Assembly: GCA_028753945.1 (NCBI GenBank)
Contig: JAPNXP010000003.1
Coordinates: 2,666,001 to 2,730,000 of the forward strand
Source: Hexactinellida sp. DTS-2022
Taxonomy: Eukaryota; Porifera; Hexactinellida
Direction: 5' to 3'
Length of the DNA stretch: 64,000 bases
Under the pieces are notes generated by a model. That model was not told the origin of the DNA and ran no database searches. It worked only from the letters and a program-made list of their open reading frames with translations. Each line of letters begins with the position of its first letter. Position 1 is the stretch's first letter. Positions 52,111 through 62,400 of the stretch are shown here, piece by piece. A program made the translations under genes and the position numbers.

Positions 52111-54009
52111 ATGGAGGGTATAGTGGCAGAAAATCAAACTATATGGGATAAGAATTATGAAAAATATGTTATCGATGTATTAAGAAGAGGAAAAACAGGC
52201 AGATCTCTTCCAAGAGAAGATTACAATATTTTGAATGTTTATTCCTTAGTAAGTATTGGATCTGTTACTAAGGTTACTAAACGGAATGGAAAATATATGG
52301 CAACAAAAGAGGAAGTTATTAATGTAATCTTTTCTATGCATATCGCAACAGGTCATGGAGGTGAAAAGAAAACTCACAAAAAGATACAAGATAAATTTGC
52401 CAATATCCCACGTTACCTTGTCCAGGAATATATAAAACGTTGCAAAAGATGTGCAGAGAAGAGATCAAGACGAGAGACTGCTTCTGGAGTAGTTATACAT
52501 CCTCTAACAGTGAAAGACTTAAATGAACGTGGTCAGGTGGATCTTGTTGATATGCAAACTAACAAAGATGGTAATTACCGTTTTATATTGCACTACATAG
52601 AATATCTAACAAAATTCCATGTTATTCGTCCTCTACAAAGAAAAACAGCTACAGAAGTTGCAAATCAATTGCTTTTGATATTCCTAGACTTTGGTGCACC
52701 ACATATCCTACAATCAGATAATGGTCGTTAATTTACGGGACAAGTGATTCACGAACTTTCAACTCTTTGGCCAGAACTTATTCTTGTGAATGGACGTCCC
52801 CGTCATCCCCAAAGTCAAGGATCAGTCGAGCGGAGCAATGGTGATATGAAGAATCAATTGATGGCTTGGATGCGAGATAATAATACATCCAAATGGAGCT
52901 ATGGGATCCGTTTTGTGCAATGGTCTATGAACACTTCATTTCATGAAACAATCGGAATGGAACCGTATAAAGCACTGACTGGTAACAAACCACGGTGTGG
53001 ATTGAAAAGTATTCTGCCAACAGATTTTCTTGATAAAATAGGTACAGGTATATTGGAAGAAGATCTTGAACTTCAAATCTGTGAAGTTGAAAACGGGGAT
53101 ATTAATTCTAATAATCCAGAAACAATAGTTTCGCCTGGTGATGGTAATCTTGATGATGAAAGTACTCATTCACTTCCAATGGCCCCAACTTCACTGGACG
53201 ATGAAACTGCTCACCTACTTCCAATGGCCCCAACTTCAATGGACGATGAAACTGCTCACCTACTTCCAATGGCCCCAACTTCAATGGACGATGAAACTGC
53301 TCATCTACTTCCAATGGCCCCAACTTCAATGGACGATGAAACTGCTCATCTACTTCCAATGGACCCAACTTCAATGGACGATGAAACTGCTCATCTACTT
53401 CCAGGGAACACGACTGCACTAGACCATAACAGTGCTGAAGCAATTTTTGGTGATATAATACAGGAAAAAGATCCAGAATTACATCATACAACTGTTTCAA
53501 ATTCTCAACACTCGGGCCTTAGTGGTAATGAAAGCCATCCGGCAAAACGTGCACGAATAGAAGCTTGCAAAGGTATTGAAAAACAAGCGAAAAAAATGAT
53601 TGCACGCAGTACTTGCACCCTCCGTCCACTTCGTATCGGTGATAGTGTTGCTGTGCCTGTATCCCAGTTTGATCGGAGCAAAGGTGATCCACCAAATATT
53701 ATTGGGCTTGTTTTGGAATTTGATCAAAGAGGTTATCGAATAGGAACCAGAAGTGCAAAAATAAGAGGCCGACTAGCAAGAAATCAAATTGAGTTTATTA
53801 AATTTACAGGAATGAAGTTAGAAGATATACCAGATGGAGAATTATCGATTCGCGAAATTGTTCGAGCACAGAGTATATGTGGTGGTCAGGGATTTCGTAG
53901 ATGTCATTGCAAGAGCAATTGTTTAACAAAACGTTGTTCATGTTTGAAGGCCGGGCTAAAATGCAACAGCGCTTGTCATGGGAAAGGATCATGTGACAAT
54001 ATAGATTAG
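52111..54009 (+). pseudogene. Ginger-type integrase with CXC domain, one nonsense codon
   Basis: A single frame of 633 codons broken only by TAA at 52729-52731. That is the position of the glutamate after SDNGR, where the homologue at 28368-30466 has GREF; a G-to-T change would explain it. Domains in order: HHCC finger (HIATGHGGEKKTHKKI ... CKRCAEK), first Asp in GQVDLVDM, second Asp in LQSDNGR, Glu in HPQSQGSVERSN. Then comes an acidic linker with a 15-residue tandem repeat (MAPTSMDDETAHLLP, about six copies, 53176-53402), and a C-terminal CXC block (RCHCKSNCLTKRCSC, CNSACHGKGSC). Unlike the first Ginger copy, no RING/PHD-like finger is seen; the tandem repeat occupies that place. The start at 52111 is the first ATG. 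If the stop is real in the living genome, only a 206-residue N-terminal piece would be made. Confidence 0.9.
53168..53402 (+). repeat. 45 bp coding minisatellite
   Basis: Units such as atggccccaacttcaatggacgatgaaactgctcacctacttcca, nearly identical, encoding MAPTSMDDETAHLLP. They show a few silent or conservative changes (S/L, M/L, A/D). ORFs in other frames and on the opposite strand here are by-products. Confidence 0.93.
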
Positions 54010-54487
54010 TCCGAGTTGAAAACAGCTAGACAACATTGTTGTGTTATTTAAATAATATCATGTGCTACCCAATTTTAATGTCTATTTAATGAGGGGGTTG
54101 GGGGGGGGGGGAATTTTCTAGAAATCGTTAGATAAACAGCATTGCACATTTCATGAAGTGTGCAATACTTGAATGACCATTTCATGAAATGAGCGACCCA
54201 ATGTCTATTCCATGAAATGGAAAATACAATTGCCTATTACACGCATTGAGCAATTTGGTGGCCCAATACATGAAATAGGCAATTTCACGATTTGCGTGCA
54301 ACTTATATAAAAAGCATTACACATTTCGTGAAGTGTGTAATGCTTGAATGACCATTTCATGTATTGGGCAAACAAATTGCTCAATACATGAAATGGACAA
54401 TACAATTGCCCATTACCCGCATTGAGCAATTTGTTTGCCCAATACATGAAATAGGCAATTTCACGATTTGCGTGTAACATATATATA

Positions 54488-54640
54488 TACAGTGGAACTC
54501 GGCTTAGTACGTACTCGGCTTAAGACGTACTCTCGGATATTACGTACTGTTCTCTAATAACCGATTTTCCGTCCTATCTGATCAATTATAAATGATTCGG
54601 TTAAAACGTACTCGGATAAGACGTACCTCGGATAAGACGT
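54488..54640. mobile_element. Partial mariner-like MITE (CAGTGGAACTCGG end)
   Basis: Left end CAGTGGAACTCGGCTTAGTA and the next ~150 bases match 56426-56600 closely ('gtacgtactcggcttaag', 'cggataagacgtacc'). The right end is not found. Confidence 0.75.
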
Positions 54641-54697
54641 ACCAATTTCTATTCCCAAGTTACTAAAATGTCTTTTTCTCTATTTTTAGCCAAAACA

Positions 54698-54732
54698 GTT
54701 TAAAAAGAAGAAGAAGAAGAAGAAGAAGAAGA
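54698..54732 (+). repeat. (AAG)n microsatellite
   Basis: About eleven AAG units. Confidence 0.9.
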
Positions 54733-55564
54733 GAATAGTGTAAATAGTAATACTGTAATTAACATTTAGATAATTATAAGATTAACATAATAATAATTAA
54801 ATCAGTATAGTGTAATTTGCATAATCTTAAGTTTTAGATTAGAGGGAATAGTAATAGAGCATAATAAGGCTTCAACAGGTACATAATTTGTTTACATATA
54901 TTACTAACCAACTTTCTGTCTCTATTCAGCCAAAATCTCCTAAAGAACTAACCTACTGCGTATCGAGTCAACGATTACACAATCAACAGCACACTCTAGG
55001 GAGTTCCTATCTACTAACAGAAGCACAATAAGCAACAATTTCCATATCCACAGGTGCCACTCGAAGGGGGAAGGGGCCTGGTAATACGAGTGGATCGCAG
55101 TAGACTCTTAGTAGTTTTGCTTTGTAAACCCTCCAGGGGATTGGAAGTACAATTGTGTAAACAATTATACATAGTTTTGATTCAAGTGGTATCCATGTTC
55201 TATTATATAATGTTTCAAATTATATCATATATATATACCATTAATAGCAATTGAATCTCCAGTGCCTTACAAACTATAAATCTCGGGATAAATATCGTCG
55301 TAAGCTAAGCACCATTTGGTTGAGCAAACTCAATCATTTCCGAAGGTCATACAGGTAGAATTCAACCCGTATATTTACTAACTTTATTAATAAGGTATTA
55401 ATAGATCCTTAGTTAATGTATATTATAGTTGCTATTTGAGAAATGGAGCTACCATGACAGTCTCGCTTCTAAATTCCAAAGCTAACAGATCAAATTTATG
55501 ATTAGAAATATTATTAGTTGCAGAAATTATTATCTATTCTAAAATAGCAAAAATACCAAAGTTA
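54733..55564. other. Intronic gap without recognised features
   Basis: AT-rich; the 66-codon ORF at 55054 has no motif. No terminal repeats were seen. Confidence 0.5.
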
Positions 55565-55870
55565 CCCGCTAATTAATCTTAAGAATATTGTCAAATTTAT
55601 ACATATAAATTAACTCATTATTAATTCCAGAAATTCTCCATCCTAAAATCGTAACATACCAAAGTTACCCGCTAATTAATCTTAAGAAATATTGTCAAAT
55701 TTATATAAATTAACTCATTATTAATTCCAGAAATTCTCCATCCTAAAATCGTAACATACCAAAGCTAATTAATCTTAAGAAATATTGTCAAATTTATATA
55801 AATTAACTCATTATTAATTCCAGAAATTCTCCATCCTAAAACGTAACATACCAAAGTTAACAGAACTAAT
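55565..55870 (+). repeat. Tandem repeat of ~93-100 bp, three copies
   Basis: The word attccagaaattctccatcc recurs at 55624, 55724 and 55817. The shared surroundings are 'taattaatcttaaga', 'attgtcaaatttata' and 'aattaactcattatt'. Confidence 0.85.
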
Positions 55871-56157
55871 CAATATTAAGAAATAATGTCTAAAGTATTA
55901 ATGAATTAATAACTAACTAATTACTGTACCATAAAAGTTCTAGAACATTCCCTATTTAAAATACTAAAGTTACAGTACAAATTTATCTTATTAAATTTAT
56001 TATTTAAAACTCCAACGTGACTTGGGAATAGATTTGACCCAACTTTCACTTTACTTATCACTTTCTTAAGTTGAAGTAACTAATCATTGGTGCCAGAATA
56101 GTGTCAATTAAAAAAGACCAAACCAATAAAAAAATATAATTATTACTTAGTAGGTTT

Positions 56158-56246
56158 AGTGAGGAGTAAGGCCGCATAGCGGCCGTTAACTTGAGGTACG
56201 TAGCACCGATCTGTCGCAACGCGACCGAGACCGAAGGGCTCGTATA
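56158..56246 (+). mobile_element. 3' end of a Helentron-like non-autonomous element
   Basis: gtgaggagtaaggccgcata, gcggcc, the 'cttgaggtacgtagcacc' stretch, a gtcgcaacgcgac hairpin and the cgagaccgaagggctcg hairpin, matching 44130-44212 and 51125-51217. Confidence 0.78.
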
Positions 56247-56248
56247 TG

Positions 56249-56407
56249 CATGGGCGGCGCGGCCGCACCCCGAACGGGTGATTCACCCGCGGGGGCCCTC
56301 AACCGATTACAAAGGGGGGGCCCCCTTGTTCAGGCCCCCAGGGGCCCTGGATAAAGGGGACTAGTAGGTCGATCACCCGGGGGCCCCCAAAAGCCGCGCC
56401 GCCTCTG
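56249..56407. mobile_element. GC-rich hAT-type MITE at the Helentron-like end
   Basis: 159 bp. Ends CATGGGCGGCGCGGC and inverse CAGAGGCGGCGCGGC. Perfect duplication cgtatatg at 56241-56248 and 56408-56415. The interior is strikingly GC-rich (gggggccc and cccccaggggccc words), a sharp island in AT-rich DNA. Confidence 0.93.
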
Positions 56408-56425
56408 CGTATATGTATATATATA

Positions 56426-56858
56426 CAGTGGAACTCGGCTTAGTACGTACTCGGCTTAAGAAGTACTCTCGGATATTACGTACTGTTCTCTAATAACCAA
56501 TTTTTCGTCCTATCTGATCAATTATAAATGATTCGGTTAAAACGTACTCGGATAAGACGTACCTCGGATAAGACGTACCAATTTCTATTCCCAAGTTACT
56601 AAAATGTATGTATTTTAATTCAGATAGTACGTACTCTAGAGAAATATCAGCAGAACAGCAGAAATTGAGTAGGTGACAACTAAATACTTTAATAATATCG
56701 TTAAGTATGTTATGTAATTGTATACCATACATCGTATTCATATCATTGAACAAGTCAGCATTTCAACTTGTGAATTATTCATACGGATAAGACGTACCAC
56801 GGTTAGTATGTACTTTTTCTTGTCTCCCAGGGTGGTACGTCTTATCCGAGTTCTACAG
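56426..56858. mobile_element. Mariner-like MITE (CAGTGGAACTCGG family)
   Basis: 433 bp between TA pairs (56424-56425, 56859-56860). Left end CAGTGGAACTCGGCTTAG; right end inverse ctgtagaactcggataagac. Internal 'acgtacctcggataagacg' words. Confidence 0.78.
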
Positions 56859-56868
56859 TATATATATA

Positions 56869-56950
56869 CAGGTAAACCTCCCAAAGCGGCACCCATCGGG
56901 AGAATGGTTTTGTGCCGCTTCTCGGAGGTTGCCGCTACTCGGAGGTGCTC
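56869..56950. mobile_element. Truncated CAGGTAAACCTCCC MITE
   Basis: 82 bp tandem partial copy of the element at 56954-57053; same left end CAGGTAAACCTCCCAAAGCG, right terminal repeat missing. Confidence 0.8.
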
Positions 56951-56953
56951 GTA

Positions 56954-57053
56954 CAGGTAAACCTCCCAAAGCGGCACCCATCGGGAGAATGATTTTGTGC
57001 CGCTTCACGGAGGTTGCCGCTACTCGGAGGTGCCGCTTTGGGAGGTTTACCTG
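56954..57053. mobile_element. 100 bp mariner-like MITE with 25 bp perfect ends
   Basis: TA on both sides (56952-56953, 57054-57055). Perfect inverted ends beginning CAGGTAAACCTCCCAAAGCG. The two 80-codon ORFs here are translations of the terminal repeats. Confidence 0.9.
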
Positions 57054-57070
57054 TATATATTATATATATA

Positions 57071-58467
57071 GTTCAACTCCGATTATCCAAACTCGTTGGG
57101 ACCAGTCAAAAAAGTGTGGATAATCTAAGTTCATATGATTTAAAGCAGAACTAAATTATGCAAAAACATTGGGACATTGAGCTGCACTGAATATGGCAGG
57201 TAATAAGCGACTAATGTTTGTGTCACACCAGAGTGCTAAAAAGCAATAATATCCTGGTGATATTATATTATTATCTGAAACAAGGGTGGGGTTGGCTAAC
57301 CGATCTGAGGCAACGGTTATAATTCGATTACTCGCCACGGTTAACCGGTTAACCGGTTAACCGCCCATCCTACTCAATACAATAAATCCTTTATACAAAT
57401 TTGATTATACTACAGAATAAGACTCAGGTGTATAAAGTATAACTGCATAAGTATATTAACCTATACATTTCGTGCTTTAGGCAAATTTAAATCAATGTTG
57501 TCCAATAACATTTATTAAGTGGTGATGAGAAATGGATTTAGGACTACATACTCTGATAAAATTCAAAAGTTTTTAATACTTTATACATTAATTTCCCAAT
57601 TAACTCTACTGTTGTTCAACAGACGGCTAACTGGTTAATAAAATCTCTAACCGTTAACCCGATGTCAGTAACGGTTAACCGGTTAACCGGTTAACCGAAA
57701 CAGCCTTGTCTGAAAAATAAGATAATATAATTGTACTATTTAAATTAATTAATTAATTAATTAACACGGGGATGCGGTGGGGCCCAAAGTATAAATAGAA
57801 AAAACCCACTTTCAATTTAAATTGAAATTTAATTAACTTTAACTTCAACTTTCACTTGCCAACCAAGCGGTGTTAATTAATTAATTAAGAACGAAAATAA
57901 TTAACAAATCGCATTGCTAGACTATGGATAAGCATGATGATTGTATTCGTTAAAAACATATTCCTGGGCCGATAATATAGTAGGTATGTTAAGTAGCAAT
58001 TCTTTCTCTTACAAATAATCAAATTCCCTTCAAGAGGCAACCTCTGCTATAATCAGTGATATCAATTACTAATTTATTAAAGCCAAGTTTTTCTTTAAAA
58101 GCCCAAGATATGCAACCCCGTAATTACAGCCCTATATCTTGACACATATTCTGAATCAGAATACAAGTAGACCATCGCGATTAGCGGCGTTCTGATTCTA
58201 AATTTTCTGTTCAGATTAGTTAAGTAATACATTTTTTATAGGCATCCTAAAATGAGACCTCGATAATCCGTTATCCAAGCATTTAATCCAAACAAAAACA
58301 TCTATAATAAAAATACTTGTCTCAAGTTGTCTGAGAGACTTATTAATCATATGTACTTCCATAATAATTAGTAATATAGCTACATTTAAGAAAGGTTTCC
58401 ACTTTTATTCGAAAAATTTTTTGGGTCTCCCGTTCGGATAATCGGATTAGCGAGGGTATATACTATG
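57071..58467. mobile_element. Pogo-like element remnant with a nested insertion
   Basis: Left words 'ctccgattatccaaactcg' near 57077 and right words 'gttcggataatcggattagc' near 58434 are inverse matches, followed by 'gagggtatata'. The interior is non-coding and holds the 57281-57708 element. Boundaries are approximate. Confidence 0.5.
57281..57708. mobile_element. 428 bp interspersed element with GGTTAACC repeats
   Basis: Starts CAAGGGTGGGG and ends 'cagccttg', flanked by tctgaaa at 57274-57280 and 57709-57715. Three tandem 'ggttaacc' words lie at each side (57339-57361, 57672-57697). Related copies at 3036-3337 and ~33460-33826. The 7 bp match suggests a hAT-like duplication with one lost base. 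Confidence 0.72.
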
Positions 58468-58560
58468 TATCCAGTAATTACTTAGGAATAACAAAAATTT
58501 TGAGATGCGCCATAAGAAACTATGCCAACCTATGAATTTGTTCAGAATATCGAAATTCAA
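57716..58560. other. Intronic gap apart from the pogo-like right end
   Basis: AT-rich with 'taattaattaatt' words; no gene, no further terminal repeats identified. Confidence 0.45.
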
Positions 58561-58562
58561 AA

Positions 58563-58831
58563 ATTACATATTAAATCTATATTATTAAAACTCGATCGTT
58601 GTGTGTTTGTCGTCAGGATTGTATTAAAGTGATTAGAAACCACATTTATAATTGAGATAGAGACTTCCAAATGTTATTATAGGTAAACAGGTATTTTGAT
58701 TTCGAATTTCGAATATCAAAATTTCTAAAATGAACATTTATCATTGTTGTTTACAAAAAATAGTTAAACAAATTATTTAAAATTCAAAATGAACCAACAG
58801 ACTAACTTCAAATGTTGTATAAGCTAATACG
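58563..58831 (+). mobile_element. 5' part of a Helentron-like non-autonomous element
   Basis: tctatattattaaaactcga, 'ttgtgtgtttgtcg', 'ggattgtattaaagtgatt', one core repeat ('aggtaaacaggtat', 'gttgtttaca'), then cut by the hAT element at 58832. Confidence 0.72.
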
Positions 58832-59571
58832 CAGTGGCGTCGAACTTATTCATTTTTCGGAAAATCATGCCGGGGCGAGTTATGAAATTTTTTAAATTTC
58901 ACCTAGTATAAAACATGTTTCCCGAAAAGTTGTTTTACCTATTGTGAAACTTTTTTCCGAAAAGTCGGTTTATATTGATGAAAAATTTACCGCTAAATCG
59001 CTATCTATTAAACTTTCTGACAAAACACATACATTACATTCTTTAACTTTAACGGTTCGAATTATGTTCGGCCGTACCTAATTAGCAAAGTTCTAGACGA
59101 ACTAAAGAGGTTCATCCGAATCAAATAAGTTTGTGCTGAACTAGGGAAAAAAAACTTTCCCGCGGGTGAATTTCGACTGTCACCGATTTATGTTAATTTA
59201 TTACCTTTCGAGCAGAGATGATAAGGATCGATTTAGAATTTTTAGTTGAGCCGAACCAAATTTGTTTCCACTCGAATTAAATTACTCTAAATATGTTCAC
59301 TCGAACCAAATAGGTTCGTGTTGAACCAAACGTATGAATACTTTTCCAGCGATTTTCGCAGTGGGTCCAAACATGCAGGAAATTTGCTCAAACGAGTTCA
59401 GAAATAATAAAAAATTGCAATCGATGATAGATACATCCAATTTATCACGAAACACCACCAAAAATCACCGAATTTCGGCAGATTTATGCCGGGGCGAAAC
59501 ACTGGCCGCCCCGGCATGATTTTTTCATGCCGGGGTACGCCCCGTCCGCCCCGGCATGGTTGACGCCTATG
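58832..59571. mobile_element. 740 bp hAT-like element with CAGTGGCGTCGAAC end
   Basis: Ends CAGTGGCGTCGAAC and inverse CATAGGCGTCAACC (11 of 14). Flanks ctaatacg (58824-58831) and gtaatacg (59572-59579), 7 of 8. 'gccggggcg' words at both ends. A partial inverse copy is at 32944-33333. No transposase is seen; the ORF at 59334 has no motif. Confidence 0.82.
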
Positions 59572-59579
59572 GTAATACG

Positions 59580-59817
59580 TATTATACTTATACCTTACTT
59601 ATAATATCGCGCTAATGGAATTTGATTTGAACAACTTTAAGTTTAATCGTTATTCTTTTATTGTTAATCGACTCGTGTATAGAACAAATTTGATTATTTG
59701 TTATCATCTTGTATTTACAACTGAATTTACTTTGAAACATCCCTGGTTGATCATAGATTTAGCGTATAATACATACTGGGTGGATACGCAATACGCGTAT
59801 TAATCAACATAGTAACT
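59580..59817. other. Short gap
   Basis: AT-rich; the 62-codon ORF at 59615 is unsupported. Confidence 0.4.
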
Positions 59818-60112
59818 ACAGTAGAACATCGTTAGTACGAATACCAGGGGATCGTCAAAATCCGTTCGCCTTATCAGGAATTCGTATTAAACTGGGGCAC
59901 ACTTACATTAATGAGGTGGGGCACACTTAAATTCAGGTGGGGTACAGGCCCCACCTGGCCCCACCCTCGCGCCGCCTCTGCCAGCTAGTATATTTACAAT
60001 ACACTCTTTTAGACGAACACGACTTTAGTCCCCTTCAAAGCCTTTTTAATACGAATCACACCAGTTAATTAATAGCCTGTGCCCCACCAGTGGCGGCTGG
60101 CTAGCGACGCCA
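59818..60112. mobile_element. Mariner-like end with hAT-like remnant inside
   Basis: A CAGTAGAACATCGTTAGTAC end follows 'ta' at ~59818. From ~59893 the 'ggtggggcacactt' and 'ccccaccctcgcgccgcctctg' words match the 15447-15820 hAT family in inverse orientation. 'ccagtggcggc' and 'gacgccactg' near 60090-60112 may be further hAT ends. Boundaries unclear. Confidence 0.45.
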
Positions 60113-60312
60113 CTGCTAGTAGCTGGTATCACATTAAGCGTGGACTTTGAACATTTTATCATACAGGCAATCGATATTATTGAATTTCTAAAATTACTTA
60201 GCTATAATTTTGAAATTGGAAATCCTAGCTGTTCTCATAAAGGAATGAGAACGAATTTGGGGAAATATGGTATATATTGCTAGATTACATAAAAATAAGT
60301 CCTGTAACTCAC

Positions 60313-60913
60313 CTCATCATAATCAGAGACAGGAGAATTATCTCTTGATACACTGTTAATTTTATTATTTCCCGCGTCTCCCTTCTCCAGTGTGGAATTT
60401 GTATTCTCCACCACAGTTGCGCTGTCTAGAGACTTGATACTCTTGTCTCTCGGAGTAGTGAGCAGAGATAGCGAATTAGATTTCTGTACATGAGGCATGA
60501 TAATATTTTCTGTTGAGACAGACTGAGCATTTTCAAACGATGATTGGCGCGTATGAGACTGTAATAGATTCATCATAGATGCATTTTTATTGTCTGAAGG
60601 CATTGACTGAGCCTCCAACTCATTCAATGTACTCTCATCAATTATAATATTAGCTGTATGCTTAGTTGAATTAGAGAAATCTGATATTTCATCATTGCTG
60701 GGTTCGAGGGTTATTTTGTTTATAGTTGCAGTAGACCTGTTGAAGAGACTGACTGAGGGATTAGTGTTGTGACGCATGCATTTGATTAGTATTAGCGTTA
60801 CAAGTATCAGGGAGATGAAGAGAGAATAGAGAAATAGGGAAATACTTTCTGGATTGATCTCATAGGGTAGATGTGCCATACTAGTAGTGTCAAATATAAA
60901 ATATCTATACGCA
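60313..60913 (-). CDS. Membrane-spanning exon of the tyrosine-motif gene
   Basis: Minus strand. It reads open from about 60913 (after a TTTTAATAG acceptor-like site) to the donor GATGAG|GTGAGT at 60313. The first in-frame ATG well placed is 60879 (MAHLPYEINPESISLF). A single hydrophobic helix LFLYSLFISLILVTLILIKC is followed by CMRHN, i.e. membrane then basic stop-transfer. The next ~160 residues are Ser/Asn/Thr-rich, with TRQSSFENAQSVS and the terminal SPVSDYDE. The last motif, completed by the next exon (YDEV), is another SH2-type tyrosine site. Either this is a type III membrane protein starting at 60879, or an upstream exon outside the recognisable area supplies a signal peptide and ectodomain. 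The translation beyond the donor (VSYRTYFYVI) is intronic. Confidence 0.65.
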
Positions 60914-60930
60914 CTATTAAAACACAAAGC

Positions 60931-61060
60931 CAGTGCCGGATTTAGGGGGGAGCACAAGGGGCACGTGACCCCCCCCCCTTGAAAAATATTGCCAATGAAA
61001 TATGTGCATAATTAGGGCCCCCTTACTGTCTCTCGCTCCGGTGCCCCCGTAAACTAAAAA
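60931..61060. mobile_element. hAT-like end fragment
   Basis: Begins cagtgccggatttagg followed by G and C runs; 'gctccggtgcccccg' lies near 61035. A complete element could not be closed. Confidence 0.45.
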
Positions 61061-61174
61061 ATCCAAAATTGCAGCCTGTGCCGACGCATGTTCCTTTGGT
61101 GGCACTATATTTTGGTGGTTGTCTATTAATAGTGCCTCCAATGCAACATGCTGTCGCACAGCTGCAATTTTGGA
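61061..61174. repeat. Hairpin repeat copy in a hAT-rich setting
   Basis: Arms ccaaaattgcagcctgtgcc / ctgcaattttgg with the central loop in inverse order relative to the tandem array ('tattttggtggttgtctatt'), so the unit is reversed here. A few bases are lost from the arms. Confidence 0.85.
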
Positions 61175-61202
61175 TTTTTTTTCGCCATGTCTTGAACGTC
61201 AC

Positions 61203-61469
61203 CAGTGGCAGATCCAGACATGTTGAAAAGGGGGGGCTCAAGAAATAATGCGAGCGTAGTGAGCAACTTATAAGGGGGTATGGGGGGTAACCCCCCAGAT
61301 TTTCTTTGGGTTATATACACTCAGAAGTCATTTTAAACGCTAATTTCTTTATAATGAGCCATAATTCAAACTTGAGGCTGAAGTTTCTTAATTATTTTGT
61401 CATTTTCAGCTAAATTTCAGTCAATTTCATTTTTGAAGGGTGGGCCCAGGCCCCCTGGATCCGCCCCTG
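61203..61469. mobile_element. hAT-type MITE with GGATCC-bearing ends
   Basis: 267 bp. Ends CAGTGGCAGATCCAG and inverse CAGGGGCGGATCCAG (12 of 15 or better). gtcac occurs at both flanks but offset, so the duplication is imperfect. G/C runs inside. Confidence 0.75.
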
Positions 61470-61485
61470 GTCACATGGTGTTTAC

Positions 61486-61871
61486 TAGGGCTGAAACGAA
61501 TATTCGAAATGTAACGAACGAACCTTTTTCTAAACGAACGAATATTCGAATATTCGTTCGTTTGCATGACTAAGCATTAAATCAATTTCTAGAGACAAAA
61601 TACATTGGAAAATAGGTTTTTCATAATGTTACAATGGTATAATAATAGTTACAAAGTGTATTATGCACAAGTTAACTAATAATCAGCTAGTTAGGTAGGA
61701 ATTTATATTTACGATATCTCCAAGCTATACAAAAGTCTTGTTGTTGTCCAAAATTAGTCAACGAATATCTGTTTCTATCTAATATTCGTCCAAACGAATA
61801 TTCGTTTCGTAACGAACGAATATTCGTTCAATCATTTCGAACGAATATTCGGTATATTCGTTTCAGCCCTA
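61486..61871. mobile_element. hAT-type MITE with CGAATATTCG repeats
   Basis: 386 bp. Ends TAGGGCTGAAACGAATAT on both sides (inverted). Perfect duplication gtgtttac at 61478-61485 and 61872-61879. 'cgaatattcg' palindromes crowd both arms. Confidence 0.95.
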
Positions 61872-61959
61872 GTGTTTACACCCATTTGTCAATTTGTTAC
61901 GGGACAAAGGAACGTTTGATAAATTTCATGCTTCTTTCTATCTTAAACCATCTTGAGTT

Positions 61960-62400
61960 TAAGTTTATATTTTCATTATACATGCGTTTTAGACCCCCCT
62001 ATCACTCTAATACAATTTCGGGCTCCAAACACGCACACAGACGAATAGTCATTTAATAGATATACCAATTCATTAATCCATTGTTTGTATATCAGTCATC
62101 GTTTTAAAATTGAAATCAGCATACTCGCTTACTTTGAATTACATATGGGATTAAGTTTATATTTCCATTATTAATGCGTTATAAACCCCCCCTTATACTC
62201 TAATACATTTCGGGCACCAAGCACACACATAGACAAATATTTATACAAATAGATATTCCATCTCATTAATCCATTGTTTGAATATCAGAAATCGTTCTGA
62301 AATTGAATAACTGTTGAGTGAAATTGAATTTTCATATAGGATAAAACTTCAATACAACTAAGAAATCAATTTATATAGTAGCAGCTATCGAATCAAATTG
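61960..62400 (-). repeat. Inverse copies of the 22596 Helentron-like fragment
   Basis: Two successive inverse blocks ('cacgcacacagacgaa' ~62030 and 'cacacacatagacaaa' ~62223), each next to 'ctaatacaatttcggg'-type sequence. They are followed by the inverse of 22600-22740 ('gaaatcgttctgaaattgaa', 'agtagcagctatcgaat'). Confidence 0.7.

Larger units (their letters stand above)
51223..54479 (+). mobile_element. Second Ginger-type transposon with ~300 bp repeated ends
   Basis: 3257 bp, ends TGTTACAC...GTGTAACA, flanked by tata on both sides (51219-51222, 54480-54483; in an AT-rich setting). Each end is ~290-350 bp and consists of two tandem units of the word set 'aaatcgtgaaattg', 'gggcaaacaaattgctcaat', 'atttcatgaaatggtcattc', inverted relative to the other end. 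It carries an integrase gene (52111-54009). It sits directly against the 3' end of the Helentron-like element. Confidence 0.88.
50104..60312 (-). other. 10.2 kb intron of the tyrosine-motif gene
   Basis: Minus-strand donor GAG|GTGAGT at 60313/60312 and acceptor CATTAG at 50104. Both sites leave phase 0, joining SDYDE to VKHADPF. The intron is filled with transposons: a Helentron-like element, a Ginger element, several mariner-like and hAT-like MITEs. The pairing of the two exons is inferred from phase, strand, matching composition (both rich in S/N/P/T and tyrosine motifs) and lack of alternatives. Confidence 0.65.

Noticed and set aside
53108..53500. ORFs in alternative frames with 6-fold repeats (WTMKLLTYFQW..., FHRPLKLGPLEVDEQ...)
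   Set aside because: Shadows of the 45 bp coding minisatellite of the Ginger integrase.
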